Assembly: GCA_023014365.1 (NCBI GenBank)
Contig: JAEBUN010000005.1
Span: 558,001 to 622,000, forward strand
Source: Lepiota brunneoincarnata
Taxonomy: Eukaryota > Basidiomycota > Agaricomycetes > Agaricales > Agaricaceae
DNA length: 64,000 nucleotides
Direction of reading: 5' to 3'
A program made the translations under genes and the position numbers. Positions 1-12,858 of the stretch are shown here, in pieces (the stretch's first letter is position 1; every line of letters begins with the position of its first letter). The notes beneath the pieces were generated by a model, which saw only the letters and a program-made list of their open reading frames with translations, was not told the DNA's origin and ran no database searches.

Positions 1-2355
1 TTCCGGATATGCGAACTCTTCGCCGAGTTACTCCACTGCTCCAACATGGCACTTCTAAATCGCCCAAGTATCTATGATCATCTCTACGACTCCAAGGGCC
101 GGCTCCAAGGTGGACTCTCGGCACTCGAGGACCTTGCCCAGGTCATCGCGCTCAACGGGACATCGGACAATGAGCGGGAACAGATGGATGAGACAAGTGA
201 TATTGAGCCAGCGCTCGAGCTGCCGATCTCGGGGTCGCATGATGATTCGCCGTCGATCGACTCGGAGGATATGACAGACAGCAGTGGGCCAGAGAGCAGT
301 GACGAGGATGATGGGGCAATGGAGGAAGTTGCGATGTATAATGAACCGAGATCGGTGTCACCAGTGCCGCCTGAGGCTGGCCTGAGCGGTGCTGGGAGTA
401 TGAGGCAGACCAAGATTGTGGCAACACCTCCAGGCTCGGCTAGTCCGATACTGACTGCTTCACCTACCCTTATGGGTATGAGTGTAGGTATGGGGGTGGA
501 CAAGGGCAGGGAAAGAGGGAGTGGCACGGACCTAGATTTGGGCTTCAGAGAAGGAGATGAGAATGCGTTGGTACCACAGCCTTCGAGGCCACCCATACCT
601 TCCCGCTCGCCGAGTTCGAGAAGGAGTTCGCGGAAAACAACAATGCAGGAGCCCTTTTCCCCGGCTGAGATTGTAATGACACCCGGAAACAAGCTCAAGA
701 GGTGGTTTTTGGACTTGGGACTCTTGTCGACACTGTTGGTGCGTCAATGCATTGTCGTACTTCGTATCGAATCTAATACAAACCTGTATTAAGGATTTGT
801 TTTTCGAGTTTAGGTGGAACAATTTCCTGCATAGTGCAGTATATGATGTGATTCACCAGATATTAACGGGGAATGTGGAAAGTGGGCTTAATCGCGAGCT
901 AGCCATCTCGTTATTTAGGGACGCAAAACTTATGCAGCGAATTGTGGATGGGCAGAAGCTGAACGATATAGAGAGGTGCGATAATTCCCAATATGCCTAT
1001 TCCTTGGTCTCATTTATATGGAATCTGATGTTCAGCACAAAACCGAAGGGCGTCCGGATAGGTTACATGGGCCATCTCACATTACTCGCCGAAGACGTGA
1101 TCATCTCGCTCGAACGGTTCCCACCAGACCTTCGCATTACCATCGATCAATATGCGCCTAAACCCGAGTGGGAACAATACGTCACTGGAAGGTTCAGCGA
1201 GACGAAGCAGAAGGATAGCCATCTGCTTGGTGGTGGCAAGCCTGTCGTTGGCGGGGCGAATGGTAGTGGTGTTGGTAGAGGGTTGGGTTTGGCCACCAGG
1301 TGGAAGGTTGATGAAGACGATGCGGATGTACCTGAGGATGTGGGTCCTGGTGCTCGAGGAGAGTTTAGGAGGGTGTCTGGTGAGGGAGGGGTGGGGGGAG
1401 GAGTTGGAGGAGTGAGGAATACAGCAGATTTTGGTCCCGCCCCGATTCCTGTTGACGAGGACGAGGATGAAGATGATGAGGAAAAGTATGGAAATTCACG
1501 GACGACACATGTGAGTGCCTTGCGAGTATTGGCTTTGTGAGGCCGATTGTGTTCATGTCTTTTTTTTCGTGGTTAAGTTTGCAAGGTATCTGGCGCAGGA
1601 GATCCAATCATCGAATCATATTGGTGAATCCTCTGATTCATCAGATGAGGAAGAGGGCGGGTGGTTGTCACAGTCGAATTTTACCCTGGGAAGTCCGCCT
1701 ATTTCAGCGAGGAGGCAGCCTGCAATAGAGAGGAGACCTTTAGATGCAGTTGGGTTTGATGTCTGTGTTTCGGCCTCGATTCACGCGGAATTTGCGGTCG
1801 TTGCTCATCGTCTCTTGACAGGATGCCTTCACACCATCGGGTCACAACAATACGTTCTCTCAAGATCCATTCACCTCACATGATGATGTATGTCTAATCT
1901 CAGGTCGCATTCTACAACACAGCTTCATATAATTTGTGCAGGACGCTTTTGGCCCCTTCTCAGACACAGCGGCGACAACAAACTCAGATAGCATCATCAT
2001 CTCCTCATCTTTCTCTGACGAGATGGACGACTCATCGTTCGAGAGCTTTGGTGATTTTGGCGACTTCCAGAGTGCAGATGGAGATGTGGACTTTGGGCAG
2101 GGGTTCGGAGGTGTCGACGAGGGTCACGAGGGCGGTAACTTCAAGAAAGGCAGGAGGGTAGACGCAAGCACAAGTACAATTAGAAGTGGTAGTGATGAAG
2201 AGGGGGACGGGAACGACTCGTTGACGCTGACGCCCACAACTGGTAGCTGGACAATTTCTAGTGGGCATGATGGGTTTGAGGAGATTCGGAGGGTCGAGCG
2301 GCACGGAGAAGGGACACAGGTGGACGATGGGGGCAAGGGGAAGGAGCAAGTGTAG
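1..2355 (+). CDS. SAPS-family protein phosphatase regulatory subunit (5' partial)
   Basis: This is the C-terminal part of a SAPS (Sit4-associated protein / PP6 regulatory subunit) protein. These proteins bind PP2A-like Sit4/PP6 phosphatases and tune cell-cycle and nutrient signalling. The frame is open from base 1, so the N-terminus lies outside the window. The exons I read are 1-738, 794-1510, 1578-about 1750, about 1812-1886 and about 1943-2355, all joining in phase. Family-like stretches are ELFAELLHCSNMALLNRP, an acidic linker, then VRIGYMGHLTLLAEDV and FARYLAQEIQ. Glycine-rich and acidic low-complexity segments follow, and the last exon has repeated DAF/FGDF-like acidic motifs and ends at the TAG at 2353-2355. 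The intron before the DAFTPSG exon has a weak donor (gtctgt). Family assignment is firm; the exact C-terminal exons are less so. Confidence 0.85.
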
Positions 2356-4321
2356 ACTGATGTTGACCTTTTTTTTCCTGCTGTATTGTATATTTTTTGG
2401 ATCTCTTCAAGCTCTAATCGTGACCGAGTTTAGTTGCTTCAGTGTGAAGGATGGAACCTGAGCTCACCAAATCCTCATTCGTTGTGACCCATTACAACTT
2501 TTGATTAAGTCCACAATGGCTTGAAACGGCTTGTGATGTTGCCACAACCTCCTCAAAATACATCACGATCAAGAAACCAACTAGCCAGCATTTTGCACTG
2601 GAGAGCCTGGGAGTCATCCTCCCGTGTGTCCCCAACCGCTTGTCTCATATTCACCTCATTAAATGTTGCTTGGCGACATGGAGACCCTACAACACCTCTG
2701 TACAATGCCTGGGTCAACCCTCAATGAAGTTAGGTTGAACATCCGCAGGCCTGGGTTCGGAGGAAACTCGGGTAAACCCATCACCAAGACTGAGCGCTTG
2801 AAGCACCCTAGGGGGTCCCTGATGCAGTCCATATCTCTCGGCGCCATCTTGCATGTCTCGGCCAGCCCTTTCTCATGGACTCGGACATCCCTAGTATCAG
2901 TTGCGGCGGTAACAGTCCCCCCCGCTGGCATTCAAGGGAAATGGGTGTGCAATCGCACTGCAACGGCCACCGCAACGGCATAGACACCACCAGGCTGCTC
3001 ACGAATAAAGCCGGTTGAGCAAGTCGATGCAGAAAGGGGATCGAACCTTGATTGTGTTTCCCCCTGTCAACCCCACCCTGGAGGGCAAGCTCACGAATGA
3101 GCAATCGGCGAAGGCTTGTTATCTCCTGTTCGAATGCTGAGAATCCCCCCCCCCCCCCCCCGAGCACCGGTAACCTCGTTACATACGCCAAAAAAAAGCC
3201 TAGTCCTGGGGAAAACAATGGAACCCTGTGGTGTACCCTTGCTGCGAGATAAGAGTCGGGTTGCATTCATGCAGCCGTAATATGGATGAAGCTGCATCAA
3301 GGGAAGTATGATTGAGCGAAGCCACTCCAGCATATATGGAAGCGATCTAGGACATGTGGACACCACGAAGTGGCCTGGGTAGATGACGGGAACCGAAGGA
3401 CAAACAGCCCAGCGAATACTGGACATACTGGGTGGCACTGGCAATGCAAAGTCGGCATCTCGTATCAATTTCGTTGCTTCTTGAAAGAGTCACACGGGCG
3501 GCAACACCAAGCATCGCATCCATAACACAGATCTACGCCAAGACGGTGGAAGATAGAAGCTTGGCACCGTTTCCGATTAACCTGCAGAGATGACCGAGAT
3601 CGGTTCTTCACTCTCATTTTCGGCTACCCGCTGCTCGCTTCCTCGGGCGAACATGATTGTCCCAATCCCAAGACCTCACAATAGTGCGTGAACTAGTCAA
3701 CTTGAGAAGCAACTCGACCCAATTCCTTATCCGAGTGAGGATAACCTGCGTGGTTGCAGCGTGCACCGCTAACCACCCATGATCCGTTCAGGAGGCTCTG
3801 CTGAGCCGAACTTGTTCGTTGGGAAGTCAAGACGGGGTCAATACCTAGCTTTACTACCCCCATCCATCCTTCATGAGATTCAACGAGACCCAAGAGCTTC
3901 TGTACCGAATTCATTTCGCAATGATCCTCAGAGGAAATTATCGGCGAAACTGGATTGGCTACCTGCTCATAGTACTCGCTTTTTTAGCGGCTCGCAGTAG
4001 CCTGTCCCGCCGATACGGGTTAATCGCTTATAGTTCATTGGCAGCACCAATACTGTGGACTAAGGATTTATCTGCCAATGATTTTATACTGAACCAGTCA
4101 CATACCGCGTTCGTCAATCCTACTGCCCTGAACGGAGTGCCATCCTGGTCTTGCAGTGGCTTGATATTGGTCTCGCTCCGTGAATTTAAGGCAGTGATAG
4201 TCATTTAAAAGAGCGAGTCCAGTTTGGAACGTTGTGAGGCATAACACACAAAGCTGAAATGCCCCACGCAGTTTCAAAGGGAGACCCAAGCCACTGCCCA
4301 GTCGTCTCCCTTAAAGTAATA
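2356..4321. other. intergenic, no supported gene
   Basis: About 2 kb between the SAPS gene and the convergent FAHD1-like gene. It contains a pure C run of 17 at 3145-3161 and several short open frames without splice support or recognisable domains. A minus-strand open frame around 3091-3468 contains a GTPQGS string that recalls reverse transcriptases, but nothing else of that fold follows, so I do not call it. Confidence 0.6.
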
Positions 4322-5581
4322 TCACTCCGAGTCCGACACAAACTGGTACCCTTTCTCCCTCTCTATAGCATCAAACTCCAACTTCAACAGCTCATTTCCT
4401 TGTGCGTCTCTGAGAGCGCAGATGACGTTGTCACCGGGAGAAACGGGACCAACACCAGGGGGAGTTCCAGTCAGCAAGAGGTCGCCTTCCTACTCATCAA
4501 AAAGTGTGTTGAAAAACTCAAGTATACACGCGAGTAACAAAAAATACGTACCTCGAGCATCATGATTGATGAAACGTGTTCGATGAGCTGGGGGATTCTG
4601 AATATCATATCACCGGTCGTCCCATCTTGTTTGGTTCTCCCGTTGATCTATGTCCAACGGTGAGCTATGTGCGAAGGTGAGGTCGAGAGAGATGAGTACC
4701 GCGAGGCTTAGTCGTAAGTTGTGAGGATCAACAATGTCCTTCTTGGGTATCCATCCTCTGTAACCTAGACTATCAACATTACCCGCCGTTTATTCGGATA
4801 CCACAGAGCGTACCCGATAGGTGTGAAGGTATCAAAACCCTTTGCTGCTGACCACGGTAAACCCGCCTTACGAACCTTGTCTTGGAGGTTGCGGGCTGTC
4901 ATATCCACCGCGAGTGCTAGTAAAATGAAGACATTTGTTTGGAAGCATGTCAGCAGAGAAGGAGAAGGTGTGTTAACGCACTGTATCCGGCGATATAGGA
5001 CTCTGCTTGAGAAGCCGGGATATCGCGACCTGTTTTGCCGATGACAAGACCAAGTTCGACTAGTGGATGGAGATATATTGGGGAGTGGGTTAATTGAGTT
5101 TTGTACTAGGAATAAAGGAAAATTGGGCCGGGACTTTATCAAGGACATAAAGGAAGATGATTTTGAATCTTTTGTTATAGAGCCTCGAGCGAAAGGCAGA
5201 TCCCAAAAGTGGACTTGTCTGACATACCTTCGTGATGCGCCACGATTCCCTTCGGAATTTCAACTTTACCTCCCGACGGTAAGTAGCTCGAGGTGGGTTT
5301 CAGGAAGAAAAAAGGTTCTTTGGGAGGTTTGTTGCCGAGTTCTCTGGCATGTGCGGCATAGTTCCGTCCTATGGCCACAATCTGAGTTTGCCGTATGTGT
5401 GGAATGCGATTGCGGAGGCGCCGTTATGACAAGTCGGAAGACGGCGGGCATGCGGGGCGCAGTTCAGGGTAGGGTTCGGATTCAAGTTGGACAAGGAGAG
5501 AGTTGTTTAGTCAGTTGTGTGTGCTTGTGGGGTAATGAATTCACGTACTTTCTTTCCTACTTGAACGAAGTTGGATGCCAT
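4322..5581 (-). CDS. FAHD1-like acylpyruvase / fumarylacetoacetate hydrolase-family protein
   Basis: A FAH-fold enzyme of the FAHD1 type. Family members hydrolyse acylpyruvates or decarboxylate oxaloacetate, usually in mitochondria or cytosol, with a Mg2+ held by acidic residues. Seven exons join perfectly in phase: 5549-5581, 5228-5381, 4982-5059, 4814-4916, 4700-4757, 4552-4647 and 4322-4489, giving 229 residues, close to the usual FAHD1 length. The first exon encodes only 11 residues ([11 protein letters not shown]). Then comes [18 protein letters not shown], the E-x-E metal segment ([12 protein letters not shown]), the [28 protein letters not shown] core, [15 protein letters not shown] and [17 protein letters not shown] near the end. 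All key family blocks are present. The gene is convergent with the SAPS gene. Physiological substrate is not decided by sequence. Confidence 0.92.
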
Positions 5582-6917
5582 TCTAGAATGATGATTATTA
5601 GCGATAAGCCCGGTATGGTTTCCAAGATTGCTTACTGTTATGCTTGGCAACGGGGACAAGAAAGAGTGTGACGGTGATCCATCAGCGTGGGAACATATTT
5701 GTGGGTGTTCTGAACACAGCCAAGGGCTTGAAGGCTTGGGTATATTCAATAGCACCATGCATACCTGCCATCATCACATCCGTCCGACTGTGCTGTAGTG
5801 CGGACGGTTTCGGCCAAGCCATCGGTGATTCCGCACACCCGGCTATTAAAAATCAGCCTATCTCCGTCCTCTTCACAGTGACAGCCTAGGCATCAAAATA
5901 GTGAATTTTTTATCAACGGGTTGGGAGATTTCGCGGTGCTTGGGTTGGCCTTGGGGTCGAGCGAACCCCAGCAGACGCAGGGGACGCCTGAATGCTATGC
6001 CGAGCAGGAACGATACATTCCTGACCTGCCCTGATTAGTGTACCTATGGTGTGTTACATAGGCTGATTGACTTGGCTTACGCCAAGCCTTCGTTTGTTCA
6101 TCGCCACAGGTCACGACCATAGTCACTGACCCAACCATCCTCTAGATGCAGCCAGCTGTATAACCTCTCGCCACAGAGGTCGACTTGCGCAAGGAGGTGG
6201 CGCAACAAGTACGATTTATTGGCCGACGCTGAGCCGAATCGGGAGTCATCCCCAAGCCGACTTGGCATCTTCCCAGAAGTCAGACCCGAGGGACATGTGT
6301 CCTGGGCTTGGCATGCTCACCGCCCAGATTCACTTGGAATGCTTGTCCGCAACTTTCTTATAAGCAACCACCCCCTCACTCTTGCACTCTCCCATCCACC
6401 ACCATCCACCACCTACCCACCCACCCATCTCCCCTCACGAAACTGCCGCAGGCTATTCATCTTATTTCTTTCCTGGAAACCCTGTACTTCATCGGCTTTA
6501 CGGTCTCAAGTGTCTACGTTGTGACAAGACCCCAAAAAGGGGTGCAGACATACCTGGGGACACAACTTACCACAAAAACTCCACTTTACCCGTATTATCC
6601 CCGAACACATCGTACCCATCTCTCGGATACAGGCGATCTTCGTCATTCAACCATAGCGGGATGCCCACAAACAATAGTAACGAGAATAACAGGTTTGTCA
6701 TTCACTTATATATCAACCCCATCTCTTCCCCGTTGCGATCCTTCTCCCACTTTCGATACCTCCTACACTTGATACTCCGTTTCTACTGTTCCAGCCGAGG
6801 CTGCATTTCGCCACACCCCCGATCCCTTGCTTTTACAAACCTCATGAACTCTTAATCCATTTTGCTAATACATCACATCTCTGTGTTCACCTCTGTCACC
6901 ACCGACGGCTTATCACC
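5582..6917. other. intergenic, no supported gene
   Basis: About 1.3 kb between the divergent FAHD1-like gene and the small membrane-protein gene, presumably holding both promoters. The 6360-6460 stretch is rich in CCACC/CCAT pyrimidine repeats, as in many fungal 5' regions. No coding exon, RNA gene or repeat was recognised. Confidence 0.5.
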
Positions 6918-7508
6918 ATGTCCACCAGCTCCCATCATGGACATCTAGGATTGGCTTGGGAAATTGCCGTGGCTGCTGTCTTCGGTGAGCTATCTCCTGC
7001 CCCCGCTTCTCTTCCAATTTAACTGGTGTTACTCTACAGTACTGCTGGTTCTTGCGATCGGTGTCGCTGTCGTATTCCAGTATCGCCGAAAGCAAAGAAG
7101 ACGACAGCAAGCGGGGGTAGGAGAATGTGTTGATATTGAAGGAGGACGACAACGACGAGGACCTGTGAAAGGTTCGGAAAAACATCGAGAAAGGAGTTCA
7201 ACTGCGTTGGAGCCAGCGCATCCACGAGACAGCACAACCAACGAGGGAAGGGCCAGTGTGGGTACAGATGAGGGCGGTTCGGGGCCCATCAAGGTGAGCC
7301 TTTACTCTCACGAATCACCTACCCTTGGTCCCTGTGCTCTTCACGTCGTCTCTTTCTCCGTGCCGTTCTCATTTGCCAAACGCTTGGAACTGATTTCATA
7401 ATGAATAACCAGCCGCCGCCAGCCGCGCAACAAAAACGATCGAGCAAGTCGTCATATCAGGAATACATATCTCAAAAGCCACCGAAGTATTACTGGGATC
7501 AGCGATAG
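6918..7508 (+). CDS. small single-pass membrane protein, function unknown
   Basis: Three exons (6918-6984, 7040-7293, 7413-7508) join in phase to give 138 residues, with clear gtgagc donors and acag/ccag acceptors. The N-terminus is short and polar, then comes one hydrophobic helix of about 25 residues (from about residue 12), split by the first intron. A strongly basic stop-transfer patch follows (RRKQRRRQQ). The rest is polar and low-complexity, ending in a tyrosine-rich tail (YQEYISQKPPKYYWDQR). This layout suggests a type I or III membrane protein with a cytosolic tail. I do not recognise the family. Support comes from the consistent splice phases and the membrane-helix/basic-patch pattern, not from homology. 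Confidence 0.6.
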
Positions 7509-9236
7509 CCATTATTCTATGGCAACACATTATTTTATGGTGGTGATACGCCACCCACCCCAGGAGCGGCGGAGGGGGGGGGGAGGGTGGACAAACTCGA
7601 TGAGCGTATGTTATTGCTCCATTTCCCTGATGATCAAGGGGCTGGGTCACCATGTTATGTTATTCCCCCCCCTCTGTTTAGCCATTCCGATCTTGTGAGT
7701 ATGAATTCATTATGCTATCCATGAATTGGCTAACGATAGTCGTCTATGCTACAGTCTCTCCTTTCGGCGTCCGGTCTTGTATAGGCACTCATTGCAACTG
7801 TTGTACTATTATCCATTACGCATTACCGTCATTTTTTTTCGATTCTGGATGTATTGGCTTTCGAAATTCCAACCCGAGAAAGCACCATGGTTGCTTTGGC
7901 ATAGTACATTTGCCGTCAACACCAGTAATATTTCCGTCATGGAACACCGGCACGGTGTAGAATGTGTAAACCGCTGATTCATCAGCGCTCAGCTTTTGGA
8001 CGACCCATTCAACCCCGTTGAACATGAATACACACAACTGTGATCATAATCCCGACTACGATCCGCGATGCCTTTCTTCAGCTCCAGGCACACAGTCTTC
8101 ATGACACCACCAAAATGGACATTTAGCACCCATCCAATAATTGAACCTTGAGCTTCTCGCGCTGGCCTCCGTTAGGCACAGGGGTTACTGGGCGTACCTC
8201 GAAACGGCATTCAGGGAGCTGGGAGTTGTCATGGAATACACACATGGACGTTAACGTTAAGCCTTTAAGATGGGACAAACGGCAGGAAGAATATGTATGT
8301 ACTGTATAATCACCGGGAACCTGGTGCATATTCTAGTGACAATGCGGTGCGCTGGATCCCGCCGAGCGCTGTCCGGCTGATACTGAAACCCAGCCGCCCA
8401 CCCCTCCCCCCCACTTCCCCCTTTCTGTCCCGTCTCTTAGCAAACGGTCACACCCCCTTGCACTTTGAGAGATCTGATGTCATGCCACTGTCCAAATGCT
8501 GGAGTCAGTGTCGAACAAAGATCGCTTGGATCAGTCAACAAATAATTGCTATAATTGTGTGTGCGTGAGTGGATGGCGGGCGTGTCAGAGGGATTCTGCC
8601 GCTAGCGAAAGGAGGCGTTGAAGAGGTGGGGTGGAATCTATCGTAACCCTCTGATTGGAATTGGAATACATTCTTGTCACCTGTAACTCGCACACCATAC
8701 CGCCTTTTACTCTGGGACGGACTCAACCCCTTGGGTTATCACGAAGGCTGTTCGAAACCCAAGCCAAAAAGTGGCATATTCACTTTCACGAGCATCTTCT
8801 AATTGATAGATTGCCTTTTCTTCAATCACTGCGTGACTTCACCTCCGGCGGCCCCATGCTAGTCAATGCTGGAATCGGTATCTATCGCACGACTACATAA
8901 CAAAAATATCCCTGGGGCCACGATGTCTTGTCACTAAAATCAGTCAAATCAGCCAACAGCCAAGAGGGAAGGGAGAAGCCGAGCCGTATTAATATTACAT
9001 TTATTGATGGGTACAATGGTAGGCACTACACCACTGCACTACTAGAAATGTTGGCAGCTACTGATGAACAACTCGTTCGGGACTGACAGATGTTTTCACC
9101 GAATCAATCCTTCGGAGGGCTGTAATCTGGCTTTCTCGAATTAGATTGTTGTATTTCCAAATCTTTCTGATCACGGGTGCTGTTAGATCAGGGACCTGCT
9201 GCGGGAGCTTCAAAAACTAGGAGGAAAATCCCTGCA
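7509..9236. other. intergenic, no supported gene
   Basis: About 1.7 kb. There are G/C-run tracts around 7567-7585 and 7667-7675 and several short open frames on both strands, none with plausible splice partners or recognisable protein motifs. Confidence 0.5.
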
Positions 9237-10852
9237 ATGGGATCTTACAGCCCATTAGACTTCATGGAGGCTTCCTTCCCAACTTCCTCGACAGACATAA
9301 CCAATTCCCTACAACAAATATATGCACAACGGGTGAGATTGCTTTGACGCTGGCAATTATCTCAAATTGTTCTAAGCCCATCTTAGTATTCAGATGGTAC
9401 GTTCGTGCAAAGTACTTTGCATGTGACAAAGAGCACTCAGCAATCCTTTGTTCACCCAGTTTCGGGCTTTGCCATCTTGGTGAGTGTCATCGGCCGTGGT
9501 TCTGAGCCTGTGTCTCAAAGCAACCCTTCTAGACTTTTGATTACCTCCTAACTCTGGACGCGGAAGTAGACTTTATTTGGAAAGCAAATTGGAACATGAC
9601 CAAGATACTGTTTCTTATCAACCGCTATCTGCCCTTCATTTTCATTGGGATAACTGCAATTAGTGAGTGTTAGCTTGGACATTGATACAATGTCATACAA
9701 GACTTATGAGCAACGTTTGCATAGTTGATCAAGCACCAGGCATCAATAGACCTTGTAATGGATTACTTCAATTCGAATCATGTATGCATTTTGTTTTCCT
9801 GATATCTCTGTCCGAGCTGAGATCCGTTTCTTTCCGATCGAAGGGATATATGTGGCTGGGGTCTATGTGTCTGAATGCAAGTTTCCCAGTTTCCAATACC
9901 ACGAGCGAAGCCCAGAATTAAACACCCTTAAATCAGATATTCTCATCCTTCGACTTTGGGCTATATGGAACAGAAATATAAAGGTGACGGTTGGAGTCAC
10001 AATATTATACTTAGCAAGCTTCGCAACTGTTTGCGCAATGCTTATCGAAGATGCGCTGCAGCCTTTGCGGTGTAAGTTGACATTCTCGGTTATCTAATGT
10101 TCAGCCCAAATGCCCACCACCAAAAAAAAAAAAAAAACAGATTTCAACGTGACTCCAATCCCGGGCTGCTTGGCTTCATTCGACGGCATCAAGCTCTATA
10201 TCATATTTGCGATGTTTCTTGCTTCTAACACTGGTATGTTGTCCAATTTTACAGCAGACTCGATCACTTAATGTGCTCGCAGTTATACTTATTCTAATTG
10301 TTGTTCCATTCCTCAAAAGAAGTATACAATATTTAAACAGCATAGAAGCTATTTATCTGAATTCCTTGATTAGAACGAGCGTTCCAGAGAACCACGTCGC
10401 TGATGAGAGTCCTTTACACCGAAGGTAAGGCGCCCTGCTTCCTTGAATTCTCTATGTGATCTGAAATGCGTGCTCCGTGGAGGTATATTGCTCTACGCAA
10501 TTCTCTTGGGTAAGACATCACCACACAGACATTTGCACCTTCTCTAAGCGGCTCCAAGGCACGGACATTGTGAACCTTGTTCTCCAACTCAGCTTGGTGA
10601 GGTCAACCGACTAGTCAAAAATAAGGGGGTCTAACCCAAACGCTGTAGAAGGATAACCCATTGCTATTTGTGGGGTAGGTTTTACTGGCGCTCACTACCT
10701 CGGGCATGTTTCATACTCACGTCTCGCTACCTTTTAGTCTGACCTGCTTTGTGCGCGCTGTATTGACGAGCAGAGTGGTGCTCCACATTCGAGAGGCATA
10801 TGCGGATAAGTACTGCGGTTTTACATACACCGGCAGTCTCAGCGATGCATGA
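9237..10852 (+). CDS. DUF6533 multi-pass membrane protein
   Basis: A basidiomycete-type integral membrane protein with the DUF6533 signature. The exons are short, about ten to eleven of them. The first three are secure: 9237-9332, 9387-9479 and 9533-9662. Exon 3 encodes the DUF6533 core FDYLLTLDAEVDFIWKANW followed by KILFLINRYLPF. Later exons give LILRLWAIWNRN, a helix after it, FAMFLASNTVILILIVVPF, then TTSLMRVLYTEGILLYAILL and finally VLTSRVVLHIREAY, the usual C-terminal motif of this family. The reading ends at the TGA at 10850-10852. About six or seven hydrophobic helices are visible. The intron before the tenth-kilobase exon holds an A run of 16 (10122-10137). Function is unknown for the family. 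The exon around 9860-9930 is the least certain. Confidence 0.82.
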
Positions 10853-12858
10853 GGAGATCGGGGAAGGGGGGGAGGAGGAATTTAGGCTGGTGATCATTTC
10901 ATTTGATCTCGTATCTTGATGAATCACGAAGGACTTCATGGATTTTTTTTCTTGGCTATTTTGTTGATCTCCATGACCTCATGGCGGACATGCCTATACT
11001 ACGGACTGTGTTGATGGACTGCTTAATAATTCACGTATGAATTCGGAGTTCAGGAGGAACTATTAAGGATGATCCAAATGCGTTGGTATCCTATTTCACA
11101 AACTAATTCATCCACTACTATAAAAAGAACTCAAGTATCGATTCGGGTCTCTCAAGAACTTCCCACTCTATTCCTTCCAGACTCCCACCATCCTGCCTGG
11201 GGTTGGACAAACACAACTCGACCGGACAACATAAACCCACAATTTCCACAAGGATCCACAGGATCATCTAGCCCCCACCCGAATCTAAGCATATATGGCA
11301 TTGCTTGTGAAAGGAAACCGTGCTCCGTATCCTGAAGCTGCTGCTCAGGATCCGAAGCAATCAAGGACGCGTCGCCACTGCACATAGTCGCAGGGCTGTA
11401 GATCAATTACCAGTATTCTATATCCCTTCAAGAACCACGCGGAGGTGATGGCTACAAGTCCATCAACAGGCGGAAGGCTCAGTCCTCGCACCCGGTCTGG
11501 AACTGGATTATGATATTAAAACTCCAGAGGTCTGGACAGGAACCATGGTATGGCTCAATGACCAGTGCGAAAGACCGCAAATTTGGTGCCGTGACGGACA
11601 AGAGGGCGGGGCAAGGCTTCAACTGTGTATTCCAGTCTGAGAACATGAGAAACAATAGATCGGGAGTTGATTAAATGGAAGCGGCAATTCCATAATTAGC
11701 CCGAGCCCAAGATGGATGAGATAGTTGCAACGAGTCAGTAGCTCAACTCCGGCACAAAACTTGAGGCTTACCTCTGAGCCACACTTTCCCATATCATGAC
11801 ATCGGAATTGATGGTTTCGGAAAGTCTCCAGATCAGATGTGATATCAGAGGAAGCATGAGGATCCAGGAAACAGACGACCGACGGTGTCGCCCGTGTGGT
11901 GGAGGAACGCAATGTGCTTCATAACCACGGAAGGAAAGCATGGGTAGGTCTGCTGGACTAATAGACAGTATCAGACGCTGCCAAGTCCACTTCTATGTCA
12001 AGATGCTACCAGCATGAGAGGGCGGACATGCACAAGCTAAGCGTAGCTGCAAAAGTAATACATCCTTGCCAATACCGTCACATAAACCGAGAAGGTTCGA
12101 GGCCATGCCCATGAGGTTGAAGCACCAAAGACCACCGTTCGCCAAGATTGGCAAACCCAGCAGAGAACGAGTGGTGCTTCCAGCTGACCAGGAAGCAACC
12201 CGTTAAACCCCGGAGCGGTTCAGGCACATCCTCGCAAAAGACTCGAGAGTATCTCGACTGGGAGGTTGTTAATACTGCATGTTGCCAGGGATACGAACGA
12301 GCTGTTTCATCCGCTTGGCGACTGGGTTGTAGGTTGTATGAGTGTAGATTCGGTTGACGATAATCAGTGGCTTTGAATATAAATCCTTAGCGGCCGTGTT
12401 CCCACACAGATAGAAACCACAACCTTTACCACCGACGAGGGCGATAATTATTTGAGAACCTGCTTTTTCCAGCCTAGTTTTTGTGCTACCTGGTACAACC
12501 TAGTATAATTCTCATTCAAACGATTGGTAAATAGATAAGCCAGCCGTATTATTGAGAATGCATTGTGAACCCTGATCCATATATGGTAATAACTGCTATA
12601 TGTAGGTAGATAGCAGAAGAAAGGGAAGAATACGGGCGCTGTGCTCAGAAGGCCCCTAGGTTGGTCTGTTCAGCCCCTCCCAGCCTATAGGGGGCGCAAA
12701 TACTGTTTTGAGAGTCTTCATCATCGCGTTCCACACACACCGCAGAAATTACATGACTACGCGAAGCGCGCTTTGATGGGCCGTTGTACCCACAGTCCCC
12801 ACGTCTCTGATGTCCTAATACAGCCCGCCACTTACACAACCTCAGCTGCCCTTATACG
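10853..12858. other. intergenic with a possible decayed exon
   Basis: About 2 kb. The only coding-looking stretch is on the plus strand at about 11443-11640, where an open frame contains LDYDIKTPEVWTGTMVWLN. It starts without an ATG and ends at a TGA. I could not link it to neighbouring exons, so it may be a gene relic. Nothing else was recognised. Confidence 0.4.

Noticed and set aside
3020..3060. Minus-strand GGTTCGATCCC, like a tRNA B box
   Set aside because: The flanks do not form a 5-bp T stem and no A box or acceptor stem lies at the right distance.
3091..3468. GTPQGS string recalling reverse transcriptase
   Set aside because: Only one short motif in a low-quality frame; no catalytic YxDD or other conserved block nearby.
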